64,000 bases of DNA from DASUCS01 sp041166385. GTDB taxonomy: Bacteria > Actinomycetota > Acidimicrobiia > Acidimicrobiales > JACDCH01. The stretch spans positions 4,227 to 68,226 of the forward strand of contig JBEEFW010000106.1 of assembly GCA_041166385.1 (NCBI GenBank), read 5' to 3'. Both the position numbers and the translations under genes were made by a program. The notes below the pieces were generated by a model that was not told the DNA's origin, did not search any database, and saw only the letters and a program-made list of their open reading frames with translations. Below, in pieces: positions 48,101 through 57,647 of this stretch. The first letter of the stretch is position 1; the number at the start of each line of letters is the position of its first letter.

Positions 48101-49619
48101 TGATTCGAGGGAACAGCGGGGCGCCCTTCTCGACCGGGAGACCACCCGGATACTGACCCCACTCGGCGGCCTGCGGGAGTCGCTGATCCTGCGGGACGCC
48201 GTCGAGGCCGATGCGGCGCCAGATCTCGGCGCTGGCGTCGGGCGTGGCCGGCGACGCCAGGATCGCGACGATCCGCAGTGCCTCGAGCGCATCGCCGAGC
48301 ACACCGTCGACCTCGGGGCCGGGGTCGGCCTTCCAGGGCTCGGTCGCTTCGAGGAGCGCGTTCGTCTCGCGGATGAGGCGCCACGTCGCGTCGAGCGCGA
48401 CCGACGGCTGCACGCGCTCCCACGCCTCCGCCGTCGCGGCGTACGCCTCCTCGGCGACCGCGCGCAGCGGGCTGTCGGCGCGTGGCGCGGGCCCGACCCC
48501 GCTGCACTTCTTGTCGATGACGGTCGCGACGCGCGACAACAGGTTGCCGAGGTTGTTGGCGAGGTCGCTGTTGTATCGGTCGACGACGCGCTCGTAGCTG
48601 AAGTCGCCGTCGGGACCGAACGGCGTGTCGCGCAGGAAGTGGTAGCGGAACGCGTCGACGCCGAAGTCTTCGACAAGACGCGCCGGGGCGATGTCGGTGA
48701 GCTTGGCCGGGCCGTGCACGGTCTTGCTCAGCTTCTCGCCGCCCAGCAGCAGCCAGCCGTGGACGTGCACCCGATGCGGGGGCTCCAGCCCGGCGGCCAG
48801 CAGCATCGCCGGCCAATACACGCAGTGGAAGCGGATGATCTCCTTGCCGATGAGGTGATGCACCGCCGGCCACCACTCCTTGAAGCGCTCATCGTCGGTG
48901 CCGTAACCGATCGCCGTCGCGTAGTTGATGAGCGCGTCGTACCAGACATAGAAGACGTGGCCCTCGGCCCACGGCACGGGCACACCCCAGTCGAGCGACG
49001 TGCGCGTGATCGACACGTCGTCGAGTCCTTGGCGGATGAACCCGAGTACCTCGTTCCGCTTGCCTTCCGGAGTGATCGCCTCGGGATCGGACTCGATCCA
49101 ATCGAGCAGCCGCTGCTGATAGCGACTGAGGCGGAAGAAATAGTTCTCTTCCTTGAGCTGCGTGACGGGCTTGGTCGTGTGGATCGGGCAGTAGACGCCG
49201 TCGATCAACTCGGCCTCGGTGTAGTACGCCTCGCACGACACGCAGTACGAACCCTCGTACGTGTCGAGCTCGATGTCGCCGTTCTCTTTGATTCTCGTCA
49301 GCAGCGCCTGGACCGCGGCGTGGTGACGGGGCTCGGTCGTGCGGATGAAGTCGTCGTACGAGATGCCGAGGCTGTCCCACGTGTCCCGGAAGCGGGCGGC
49401 GTTGCGATCGGCCTGCTCTTGGGGCGAGATCCCCGCCTCTTCTGCGGATTGGGCGACCTTCAGGCCGTGCTCGTCGGTGCCGGTGAGGAAGTAGGTGTCG
49501 TCGCCGATGAGCCGGTGCCAGCGGGCGACGGCGTCAGCGATGACCGTTGTATAAGCGTGGCCGACGTGGGGGGCGTCGTTGACGTAGTAGATCGGCGTGG
49601 TGACGTAGAAGCGTGCGAT
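48093..49619 (-). CDS. metG: Methionyl-tRNA synthetase, apparent ATC start
   Basis: 508 residues if read from ATC 49619. The frame is open from a TAG at 49634-49632 down to 48093, but it has no ATG, GTG or TTG before codon 127 (GTG 49241), which lies after the catalytic core. The codons ATC-GCA-CGC-TTC-TAC align exactly with the usual MetG start M-A-R-F-Y, followed by VTTPIYYVNDAPHVGHAYTT (HIGH motif as HVGH). The ATC is 6 nt after TAGCCT, the leaderless spacing used elsewhere here. Other motifs: CVSCEAYYTEAEL and VYCPIHTTKP (zinc knuckle) and LGGEKLSKTVHG (KMSKS). Charges tRNA-Met. Confidence 0.92.
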   Translation of the reverse strand: MARFYVTTPIYYVNDAPHVGHAYTTVIADAVARWHRLIGDDTYFLTGTDEHGLKVAQSAEEAGISPQEQADRNAARFRDTWDSLGISYDDFIRTTEPRHHAAVQALLTRIKENGDIELDTYEGSYCVSCEAYYTEAELIDGVYCPIHTTKPVTQLKEENYFFRLSRYQQRLLDWIESDPEAITPEGKRNEVLGFIRQGLDDVSITRTSLDWGVPVPWAEGHVFYVWYDALINYATAIGYGTDDERFKEWWPAVHHLIGKEIIRFHCVYWPAMLLAAGLEPPHRVHVHGWLLLGGEKLSKTVHGPAKLTDIAPARLVEDFGVDAFRYHFLRDTPFGPDGDFSYERVVDRYNSDLANNLGNLLSRVATVIDKKCSGVGPAPRADSPLRAVAEEAYAATAEAWERVQPSVALDATWRLIRETNALLEATEPWKADPGPEVDGVLGDALEALRIVAILASPATPDASAEIWRRIGLDGVPQDQRLPQAAEWGQYPGGLPVEKGAPLFPRINA

Positions 49620-49625
49620 CCGGCC

Positions 49626-49631
49626 AGGCTA
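49626..49631 (-). promoter_or_regulatory. -10 box of metG, overlapping rmuC stop codon
   Basis: TAGCCT on the minus strand; its TAG is the stop codon of rmuC (49631-49629). Six nt separate it from the ATC proposed as the metG start. Confidence 0.6.
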
Positions 49632-50708
49632 GAGCCCGTTGACTTGCCTCAGAACGGGGGTTTGGTCGCTGTCGTCGTCGCCCTCCTCGCTCGACAGCCC
49701 CCGCCGGGTGCGGATGGCGTCGATCTCGTCGAGCCGCCGCTCGAGCTGGCTGCGCCGAGTGGTGGCCAGCTCGTCGAACGTGCCCTGCACGGTGTTGAGC
49801 TGCTTACCCAGCTTGTCGACGTGATCGGAGAACCGGCCCCACTGATCCGAGAACCGAGCCAAGGCCACGAGGATCTCGTCGGCCGACCGCTCCATCAGGA
49901 AGCAGTCCACGGCCTGACGGATCACGCCCAGCACGGCGAAGAGCGTGAACGGCGAGCACAGCACGACACCTTGGGCGACCGCGAAGTCGCCGACGTCGCG
50001 ATCGTGCTCGTGGATGAACGCGTAGACGCTCTCGTTGGGGATGAACAGCAGCACGTACCCCGCCGTCGTCGCCGGATCGGCGTAGCCGCGGTTGGCAAGC
50101 TCCTTGATGCGCGTGCGGACATCGCGCAGGAACGCTGTGCGCGTTCCTTGGCGCTCCGGATCGGTCGTCGCCTCCAGGTGACGGAGGTAGTTGTCGACCG
50201 GAAACTTCACGTCCATGTGCAGCAGCAGGTCGCGCGGCATGAGGAAGGTGACATCGGGGATCGTTCCGCCGGCGATCGCCGTCTGCTTCCGGTAGTTGAC
50301 GCCTTCGATCATGCCGGCGGCACGCAGCACGTCGTCGGCCATGCGTTCCCCCCACTGGCCGCGCGCCTTGGGGCTGGCGAGCGCCTGGCGCAGCGCGTTC
50401 GTGGTGCTGGCGAGCTCGCCGGTCGTGCGCAGCGTCTCCCGCAGGCCCTCGAGCAGCTCGCCGTGCTGCAACGAACGCTCTCGCTGCATGGCGCCCACGA
50501 GCTCGTTGACGCGTGCCAGCTCACCCCCCATCGCATCGAGGCGATCCCCGATTGCGTCGCGATGGAGGGCGAGCTCACGCGTGCCCGCTTCCGTTCTCGT
50601 GCCGAGTTGCTGATCGGCGACATTCACCACAGTGTCGACCGCAGCCCGCACCGCAATGACAGCGGCAAGCGCAACGATCAGCACCACGACAACAACGATG
50701 AGTTCCAT
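49629..50708 (-). CDS. rmuC: DNA recombination protein RmuC
   Basis: 359 residues. One N-terminal membrane helix (ELIVVVVVLIVALAAVIAV), a coiled coil (about residues 45-105) and the RmuC nuclease-like domain with GQWGERMADDVLRAAGMIEG, VNYRKQTAIAGGTIPDVTFL, LLHMDVKFPVDNYLRHLEAT and GYVLLFIPNESVYAFIHEHD. It limits recombination at inverted repeats in E. coli. CATAGT, 7 nt upstream of the ATG, is a good -10 box (50721-50716). Confidence 0.93.
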   Translation of the reverse strand: MELIVVVVVLIVALAAVIAVRAAVDTVVNVADQQLGTRTEAGTRELALHRDAIGDRLDAMGGELARVNELVGAMQRERSLQHGELLEGLRETLRTTGELASTTNALRQALASPKARGQWGERMADDVLRAAGMIEGVNYRKQTAIAGGTIPDVTFLMPRDLLLHMDVKFPVDNYLRHLEATTDPERQGTRTAFLRDVRTRIKELANRGYADPATTAGYVLLFIPNESVYAFIHEHDRDVGDFAVAQGVVLCSPFTLFAVLGVIRQAVDCFLMERSADEILVALARFSDQWGRFSDHVDKLGKQLNTVQGTFDELATTRRSQLERRLDEIDAIRTRRGLSSEEGDDDSDQTPVLRQVNGL

Positions 50709-50715
50709 GTCACGA

Positions 50716-50721
50716 ACTATG
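50716..50721 (-). promoter_or_regulatory. -10 box of rmuC
   Basis: CATAGT on the minus strand, 7 nt before ATG 50708; no Shine-Dalgarno. The 50722-50784 stretch behind it shows nothing else recognisable. Confidence 0.4.
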
Positions 50722-50784
50722 GCGATGGGGTGTGACAGTCAGCGTCTCGCCTAGTGCCGCATGGTGCCGGATCACTGCGCGTGC

Positions 50785-50790
50785 AACGAT
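50785..50790 (+). promoter_or_regulatory. -10-like box of thiamine-binding protein gene
   Basis: AACGAT, with A at position 2 and T at position 6, exactly 6 nt before ATG 50797. A weaker match than the TAG-type boxes. Confidence 0.3.
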
Positions 50791-50796
50791 CAGCCG

Positions 50797-51105
50797 ATGA
50801 TTGCTGCTTTCTCGATCACGCCATTGGGTGTTGGCGACTCGGTGAGCGCGTCGGTTGCCGAGGCCGTGCGTCTCGTGCGAGCGAGCGGTCTGCCAAACGA
50901 CACCAACGCGATGTTCACGAACGTCGAAGGCGAGTGGGACGACGTCATCGCGCTCATCAAACAATGCGTCGACAAGGTGGGCGAGACCGCGCCCCGAGTG
51001 AGCGTTGTGATCAAGCTCGACGTACGCCCTGGTGCCGTCGACGCACTCGCTCACAAGGTCGAAGCGATCGAGGCACACCTCGACGAGAACTGGGACTCGC
51101 CGTAA
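50797..51105 (+). CDS. MTH1187/YkoF-type thiamine-binding protein
   Basis: 102 residues from ATG 50797 (an earlier ATG at 50761 would add a non-conserved tail). It shows the ferredoxin-like MTH1187 fold: IAAFSITPLGVGDSVSASVA, EAVRLVRASGLPNDTNAMFT, VEGEWDDVIALIKQCVDKVG and APRVSVVIKLDVRPG. Family members bind thiamine or hydroxymethylpyrimidine and form tetramers in the cytosol. No thiamine gene is adjacent, so the ligand is inferred from the family only. Confidence 0.88.
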   Translation: MIAAFSITPLGVGDSVSASVAEAVRLVRASGLPNDTNAMFTNVEGEWDDVIALIKQCVDKVGETAPRVSVVIKLDVRPGAVDALAHKVEAIEAHLDENWDSP

Positions 51106-51117
51106 CCCGGCGGTGGA

Positions 51118-51258
51118 TCAGATGTCGTACTCGCGCTCGACGACGGTGCCGGGACGACGCTCGACGATGGTGGTCCGACGTCCCCGGTAGTACCGCGGCC
51201 CTCCGAGCACGCCCACGAGCAGGACGACGATGAGCAGGATCAGCAGGAGTGTCAACAT
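51118..51258 (-). CDS. Small single-pass membrane protein
   Basis: 46 residues from ATG 51258. It begins with an almost purely aliphatic membrane helix (MLTLLLILLIVVLLVGVLGG), then a basic/aromatic stretch (PRYYRGRRTTIVERRPG) and ends VVEREYDI. The topology would put the basic part in the cytosol or loosely on the membrane. Not recognised. Short proteins with a hydrophobic start and a YRGRR-like tail occur in other actinobacteria, but I cannot name the family. Codon usage is as GC-rich as its neighbours. Confidence 0.6.
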   Translation of the reverse strand: MLTLLLILLIVVLLVGVLGGPRYYRGRRTTIVERRPGTVVEREYDI

Positions 51259-51298
51259 CCGCCCGGGATACCCCGGAGCCGCGCGAACTAGGCGCGGG

Positions 51299-51601
51299 TC
51301 AGGGCATGAGCCACGGCCGCACGACGGCCCGGCTGGCCTTCGGCGCTCCCGGCACGTGGTGATACACGACCGGTAGATCGTTCGACCACAGCTCGTCGAG
51401 GTCGACTTCCTCGATGATCGGGTCGTCTCGCTTCGGCTCGAGCACTTCCTGCACGCCGAGCGCGACTGCGGTCATCAGCGCGGTGGCGCCGAGACCGGCG
51501 CGCCAGCCTGACGCGACTTCTGGCGGCATACGCCGCGGCGGTCGCTGCCAATGGTCGACAACGCCCCACGTGTTGTCGTCGTACAGCTCGTCGGTCAGCA
51601 G
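51299..51601 (-). CDS. Hypothetical protein, apparent leaderless CTG start
   Basis: 100 residues if read from CTG 51601, which is 6 nt after a TAGGCT -10 box; the first ATG in frame (51529) would leave 76 residues. The extra N-terminus (LTDELYDDNTWGVVDHWQRP) is acidic and well formed. The rest has a weak membrane helix (AGLGATALMTAVALGVQEVL) and a C-terminal domain with DDPIIEEVDLDELWSNDLPV and YHHVPGAPKASRAVVRPWL. No family recognised. It is transcribed divergently from the subtilase. Confidence 0.65.
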   Translation of the reverse strand: MLTDELYDDNTWGVVDHWQRPPRRMPPEVASGWRAGLGATALMTAVALGVQEVLEPKRDDPIIEEVDLDELWSNDLPVVYHHVPGAPKASRAVVRPWLMP

Positions 51602-51607
51602 AGCATC

Positions 51608-51613
51608 AGCCTA
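51608..51613 (-). promoter_or_regulatory. -10 box of hypothetical gene with CTG start
   Basis: TAGGCT on the minus strand, 6 nt before CTG 51601. The remaining 51614-51750 gap contains TACGGT (51715-51720), a possible -10 of the subtilase gene, and nothing else clear. Confidence 0.5.
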
Positions 51614-51750
51614 CGAGCGACGTCCCGGCGACAACGCTCCATCAGTTCCCAAAGTGTCGTTCTCGTGCCAATCCAGACATCACGCCCATGACAGACACAG
51701 CTTGACGATCTCCGTACGGTGCACCAAGACATCGAAATGGAGCGCGGGAC

Positions 51751-53331
<1,581 letters not shown>

Positions 53332-53341
53332 CGGGAGCGCG

Positions 53342-54349
53342 TCACCCCAGCAGCTGATACCGCACGGAGTCCCACGACCCACCCGGCTCGGTCTCGGTGC
53401 GCACACCGCCGTCGTGCCACCAGCCGTGGCGCTCGTAGAACGACCGCGCCGGCGAGTTGCCCTGCAGCGTCCAGAGCCGCAGATCGTCGAAGCCGCGCTC
53501 GTGCAACCACGCAGTGGCAGCCATGAGCAGTCGATGACCGATACCACGACCCAACGCCAGTGGGTCGGCGTACAGCAGGCTGATCTCGCCGGTGGTCTTC
53601 GGATCGACATCGGTGTCGCGTGACGGCCCCATGACCGCCAACCCCACCACGGTGCCTGGCTTGCCGGCCACGAGCGCGCCGCGCCGGCGCGTGGGGGGCA
53701 GTCGCAGGAACGGCCACCAACTCGAGTACGTGGCGCCGAGGTCCATCGCGTCGAGGACGGCTTGAGGCATCAGTCCGGTGTACGCGTGGTGCCACGAGCG
53801 ATGTCGCACGGCGCAGAACGCGGCGCAGTCGCTCGCAACCGCGGCGCGGATCGGCTCGTCGCCCGTAACGACAACGTACGGAGGCGGGAGCGACTCACCG
53901 GTCGCCGACGCCAACGCGACGATGTCGGCGACGTCTTGCTCGTCGGGTTCGTACTGGCTGTGCGTGACCACCTGCATGCCCGACGAGAGACAACGCACCG
54001 TGCGCCCGAGGATCTTGCCCTCGGCATGGAGCGCGTAGGTGAAACGGCGGCCGCCCTCGACCTCCTGGACCATGCCCCGTTCGGACGGCGTCACCACGTG
54101 CAGGTCGACTCGCTGGTCGAACTCCGTCGACAGCACGATGCGCGCCGGAGGCTCGTCGAGTCGTTCGGTGAAGCCCACCGGCCGGAGCGCTTCGGCAATG
54201 GCGTCGGCACGGGCGAGCGGCACGACGAGATCGAGGTCGTCGTGTGCGCGAGTGACCCGACCGATCAGCGCGTCGATGCCCCAGCCACCGTCGACGATCG
54301 CGTCAGGAACGTGATCGAGCACGTCGAGCACGAAGTCAGCGCTGAACAT
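53342..54349 (-). CDS. Nucleotidyltransferase (Lnu/ANT-like) - GNAT acetyltransferase fusion
   Basis: 335 residues from ATG 54349, overlapping rsmI by 14 nt. Residues 1-165 match the lincosamide/aminoglycoside nucleotidyltransferase fold: IVDGGWGIDALIGRVTRAHD then DLDLVVPLARADAIAEAL, with the GGW and D-x-D metal motif. Residues about 170-335 are a GNAT domain: FCAVRHRSWHHAYTGLMP, GEISLLYADPLALGRGIGHR (acetyl-CoA loop) and LRLWTLQGNSPARSFYERHG. Both halves modify small molecules with known drug-resistance relatives. The pairing is reminiscent of bifunctional resistance enzymes, but no resistance is shown. It sits within an rsmI operon. Confidence 0.85.
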   Translation of the reverse strand: MFSADFVLDVLDHVPDAIVDGGWGIDALIGRVTRAHDDLDLVVPLARADAIAEALRPVGFTERLDEPPARIVLSTEFDQRVDLHVVTPSERGMVQEVEGGRRFTYALHAEGKILGRTVRCLSSGMQVVTHSQYEPDEQDVADIVALASATGESLPPPYVVVTGDEPIRAAVASDCAAFCAVRHRSWHHAYTGLMPQAVLDAMDLGATYSSWWPFLRLPPTRRRGALVAGKPGTVVGLAVMGPSRDTDVDPKTTGEISLLYADPLALGRGIGHRLLMAATAWLHERGFDDLRLWTLQGNSPARSFYERHGWWHDGGVRTETEPGGSWDSVRYQLLG

Positions 54350-55172
54350 CGATCGCGACCGCGTACGCCCGGCGCTTGGACACACCGAGGGCGCCGGCGA
54401 CCACCGCGGCAGCGTCGCGCGGCGACAACCCGCGCCGGAGCGCGTCGTCGACGGCGGCGCGCACGTCGTCGTCAGTGGCGTCGTCCGGCGCCGGCGCGCC
54501 GTCGACGACGATCACGAACTCCCCGCGAGGTTCGTGCTGCGCGGCCCAGGCAATCGCGTCGCCGATCGTGCCGCGCCACACCTCCTCGTGCAGCTTCGTG
54601 AGCTCACGGGCGACCGCGATGCGGCGGTCGTCGCCGAACGAGGCGGACAGATCTGCAAGCGTGCGCGCCAGCCGATGAGGAGCCTCGTACAGCACGATCG
54701 TGCGCCGCTCGCTCGCGAGCTCGGCCAACCGTTGCGTGCGGCCGCTGCCCTTGCGGGGCAGGAAGCCTTCGAACACGAACCGACCGGCCGGCAATCCACT
54801 CGCGACGAGACCGGCAACCGCCGCGGACGGACCCGGAACGACTTCGACGACGTACCCCTCTGCGGCGGCGGCCCGGACCAGCCGCTCGCCGGGGTCGGAG
54901 ATGCCGGGAGTGCCCGCATCGGTGACCACCGCGACCCGTTGCCCGCGCGCGAGCAGGGCCAGCACCTCACCGATGCGGCCGGCCTCCGTGTGATCGTTCA
55001 CGACGAGCAGCGGCGACGTGCGCTCGACGCCCGCGTGCGCAAGCAAGCGACCGGTGCGGCGTGTGTCCTCACAACAGATGGCGTCTGCGGCGCGCAACGC
55101 TTCGACGGCACGCGGCGACAGGTCGCCCATGTTGCCGATGGGAGTGGCGACGAGGACGAGCGCGCCGGTCAC
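54336..55172 (-). CDS. rsmI: 16S rRNA (cytidine1402-2'-O)-methyltransferase
   Basis: 278 residues. ALVLVATPIGNMGDLSPRAV and ICCEDTRRTGRLLAHAG at the N-terminus, VAVVTDAGTPGISDPGERLV (SAM loop) and VPGPSAAVAGLVASGLPAGR, then FEGFLPRKGSGRTQRLAELA, are diagnostic of RsmI. It methylates the ribose of C1402 in the decoding centre. The stop overlaps the downstream fusion gene; the start overlaps the DUF192 gene by 4 nt. Confidence 0.96.
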   Translation of the reverse strand: MTGALVLVATPIGNMGDLSPRAVEALRAADAICCEDTRRTGRLLAHAGVERTSPLLVVNDHTEAGRIGEVLALLARGQRVAVVTDAGTPGISDPGERLVRAAAAEGYVVEVVPGPSAAVAGLVASGLPAGRFVFEGFLPRKGSGRTQRLAELASERRTIVLYEAPHRLARTLADLSASFGDDRRIAVARELTKLHEEVWRGTIGDAIAWAAQHEPRGEFVIVVDGAPAPDDATDDDVRAAVDDALRRGLSPRDAAAVVAGALGVSKRRAYAVAIDVQR

Positions 55173-55501
55173 CCTTTGATCTCGAGCTGATCGCCCACCT
55201 TCAGGTTCCAGTGACCGAAGGCGCCCGCTTCCGCCTCGATCACGCCGTGGGCCTTGAGTACGGGGCGCCCGAGGCGCCAGCGGCGCATCGTGACGATCCG
55301 CAGTACGACCAGGTCCTTGTCGACGAACGCAACGTCGATCGGGAAGCGCATCCCGAGCGTGTGCACCGACTTCGCGGGCTGCAGCAGGATTGCCCCGTCG
55401 AACCCGTCGCGGCCCAGGAGCCCACGAGCGCGCGCCTTGCTGCCCTCCGCCACCTCCAATGTGGCCAGCACTTCACCGTCGTCGCGCACGAGCCACGCCA
55501 T
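55169..55501 (-). CDS. DUF192 family protein
   Basis: 110 residues from ATG 55501, 2 nt after the ychF stop. ARGLLGRDGFDGAILLQPA, VHTLGMRFPIDVAFVDKDL and VLKAHGVIEAEAGAFGHWNL are the DUF192 core, a small beta-barrel of unknown function, often secreted. No signal peptide is present here, as in the cytosolic actinobacterial versions. It is translationally coupled to rsmI. Confidence 0.9.
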   Translation of the reverse strand: MAWLVRDDGEVLATLEVAEGSKARARGLLGRDGFDGAILLQPAKSVHTLGMRFPIDVAFVDKDLVVLRIVTMRRWRLGRPVLKAHGVIEAEAGAFGHWNLKVGDQLEIKG

Positions 55502-55503
55502 CG

Positions 55504-56586
55504 CTACACGTTGAACCGGATCTCGAGCGTGTCGCCGTCCTGGACCTCGTAGTCCTTGCCTTCGATGCGGAGCTTGCCGACTTCCTTCGCCTTGTTCCAC
55601 GACCCGAGCTCGAGCAGCTCGTCCCAGCGGATCACCTCCGCCCGGATGAAGCCGCGCTGCAGATCGGAGTGGATGACGCCCGCACATTCGGGCGCGTGCG
55701 CGCCAGCACGGAAGGTCCACGCCCGCGACTCCTTGTCGCCGGTCGTGAGGAACGTACGCAACCCGAGCAGGTGATAGGCGGCCCGCGCGACGCGCGGGAG
55801 CACGCCTTCGCCGAGTCCGAGGCCCTCGAGCATTTCGGCCCGCTCGTCGAACGGCAGCTGCGCCGCCTCCGATTCGAGCTGCACGCACACGCCGAGCACT
55901 TCGGCCGCGTCTCCGAGATCGTCGGCCACCGATTGCACGATGCTGTCGTCGCCGATCTGGTCCTCGCCGAGGTTGACCACCGCGAGCACGCGCTTCGTGG
56001 TGAGCAGGAAGAACGACTTCAGCGTCTCCCGTCGCTCGGGCGTCAGGTCGGCGCGGTACAGCGGAATGCCTTCCGAGAGCACACCAATCGCCCACTCGAG
56101 CGCAGCAACCTCCGCGGCCGCATTCGGCTCGGGCTTCGCTCCCTTGGCCGCCTTGCGCCGCCGATCGACGAAGGTCTCGGCGCTGGCGAGGTCGGCGAGC
56201 GTCAGCTCGAACTCCAATGTGTGGAGGTCGTCGAGCGGATCGTTGCTGCCGACCACGTTGTCGTCGGCGAACGCCCGGAGCACGAACAGGATCGCGTCGA
56301 CCTCGCGGATGCCGCCGAGGAACCGGTTGCCGAGCCCCTCGCCTTGCGACGAACCTCGTTGCAGCGCGGCGATGTCGACGAACTCGGCCGTCGCCTGCAC
56401 GACCTTCTTCGACGCACTCATTGCCGCCAACGCGTCGAGACGAGGGTCGGCCACATGGGCCACGCCGACATGCGTCTCTGTCGTCGAATACGCGTGGGGC
56501 GCGACGACCGCCGCGCCACCGGTGAGGGCGTTGAACAGCGCCGACTTCCCCGCGTTGGGGAGTCCTACCAGCCCGAATCGTTCCAT
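55504..56586 (-). CDS. ychF: Redox-regulated ATPase YchF (Obg-like)
   Basis: 360 residues. GLPNAGKSALFNALTGGAA (P-loop), THVGVAHVADPRLDALAAM, FVDIAALQRGSSQGEGLGNR (switch region), VLAVVNLGEDQIGDD in place of the NKxE of true GTPases (consistent with ATP preference), and the C-terminal TGS domain (AWTFRAGAHAPECAGVIHSD). YchF binds ribosomes and is linked to translation under oxidative stress. The -10 TACGCT is 12 nt upstream and shares its TA with the promoter of the divergent PHP gene. Confidence 0.95.
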   Translation of the reverse strand: MERFGLVGLPNAGKSALFNALTGGAAVVAPHAYSTTETHVGVAHVADPRLDALAAMSASKKVVQATAEFVDIAALQRGSSQGEGLGNRFLGGIREVDAILFVLRAFADDNVVGSNDPLDDLHTLEFELTLADLASAETFVDRRRKAAKGAKPEPNAAAEVAALEWAIGVLSEGIPLYRADLTPERRETLKSFFLLTTKRVLAVVNLGEDQIGDDSIVQSVADDLGDAAEVLGVCVQLESEAAQLPFDERAEMLEGLGLGEGVLPRVARAAYHLLGLRTFLTTGDKESRAWTFRAGAHAPECAGVIHSDLQRGFIRAEVIRWDELLELGSWNKAKEVGKLRIEGKDYEVQDGDTLEIRFNV

Positions 56587-56598
56587 CGTCAGAGGTCG

Positions 56599-56608
56599 AG
56601 CGTAGTCT
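56599..56608. promoter_or_regulatory. Shared bidirectional -10 element AnnnTAnnnT
   Basis: AGCGTAGTCT gives TAGTCT on the plus strand (9 nt before ATG 56618) and TACGCT on the minus strand (12 nt before ATG 56586), sharing TA. Confidence 0.6.
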
Positions 56609-56617
56609 CGACCCTCG

Positions 56618-57634
56618 ATGAATCCGTCCGACGCCCTCGACCGTGTGATGTATCTGCTGGACCGCGAGCTGGCCCCTGCACCGAAGGTGAAGGCATTCGA
56701 GCGGGCCCGCGACCTCGTCGCCGACATGGATCCGAAGGAGCTCCGCAAGCTCCACGACGAGGGGCGCCTGAAGGAGCTGCCGGGTATCGGCGACAGCACC
56801 GGCGGTGTGATCGCGGAGGCGCTCGAGGGCAACGTGCCCGCGTATCTCACGAAGCTGGAGAAGAGCAGCCAGATCCCCGTCGGTGAAGGCGCCGCCATCA
56901 GAGCCGCGTTGAAGGGTGACTGCCACACGCACTCCCACTGGTCCGACGGCGGCGCGCCGATCGAGAAGATGGCCGAGACGGCGCGCGAATTGGGTCACGA
57001 GTACCTCGTGATGACCGATCACTCCGCACGGCTGACGATCGCCCACGGCCTGTCGGCCGAGCGCCTGGAGGCGCAGCTCGAGGAGATCGAGCGGCTCAAC
57101 GCCACGCTGGCGCCGTTCCGCATCCTCACCGGCATGGAGGTCGACATCCTCGAAGACGGCACGCTCGACATGACCGACGAGATGCTGGCGCGCCTCGACG
57201 TCGTCGTGGCCAGCGTGCACTCCAAGCTCAGCATGGAGCGCGAGGCAATGACGAAGCGGATGGTGCTGGCAATGGCCAACCCCAATACCGACATCCTCGG
57301 ACACTGCACCGGGCGCAAGGTCGTCGGTCGGGGACGGCCGCAGAGCAAGTTCGACGCGGAGCTGGTGTTCGCGGCATGCGCGCGTTTCGACAAGGCCGTC
57401 GAGATCAACTGCCGGCCGGAGCGGCAGGATCCGCCGGAGGAGTTGCTGCAGCTCGCACTCGACTGGGGTTGCAAGGTGTCGATCGACACCGACGCGCACG
57501 CGCCGGGGCAGCTCGAATGGCAGCCCTACGGGTGCGACAAGGCCGCTCGGCTCGGCGTCGAGCCCGAGAACGTGGTCAACACGATGGCGGCCGACGACCT
57601 CGTCGCTTGGGCCGCATCACATCCCAGCCAGTAG
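56618..57634 (+). CDS. PHP domain phosphoesterase with helix-hairpin-helix N-terminus (PolX C-terminal-like)
   Basis: 338 residues. Residues 1-95 contain a helix-hairpin-helix (LKELPGIGDSTGGVIAEALE) resembling the lyase end of DNA polymerase X. Residues 105-338 are a PHP domain: GDCHTHSHWSDGGAPIEKMA, YLVMTDHSARLTIAHGLSAE, LTGMEVDILEDGTLDMTDEM, VASVHSKLSMERE and ISIDTDAHAPGQLE-type KVSIDTDAHAPGQLEW, supplying the His/Asp metal ligands. The palm/polymerase domain of PolX is missing, so the protein is probably a nuclease or phosphatase only. The TAG stop is also the start of the -10 box of the bL37 gene. Confidence 0.9.
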   Translation: MNPSDALDRVMYLLDRELAPAPKVKAFERARDLVADMDPKELRKLHDEGRLKELPGIGDSTGGVIAEALEGNVPAYLTKLEKSSQIPVGEGAAIRAALKGDCHTHSHWSDGGAPIEKMAETARELGHEYLVMTDHSARLTIAHGLSAERLEAQLEEIERLNATLAPFRILTGMEVDILEDGTLDMTDEMLARLDVVVASVHSKLSMEREAMTKRMVLAMANPNTDILGHCTGRKVVGRGRPQSKFDAELVFAACARFDKAVEINCRPERQDPPEELLQLALDWGCKVSIDTDAHAPGQLEWQPYGCDKAARLGVEPENVVNTMAADDLVAWAASHPSQ

Positions 57635-57637
57635 GGT
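57632..57637 (+). promoter_or_regulatory. -10 box of bL37 gene, overlapping PHP gene stop codon
   Basis: TAGGGT; its TAG is the stop codon of the PHP gene. ATG 57648 follows after 10 nt, the same geometry as for bS22. Confidence 0.55.
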
Positions 57638-57647
57638 GCTCTCCCTT

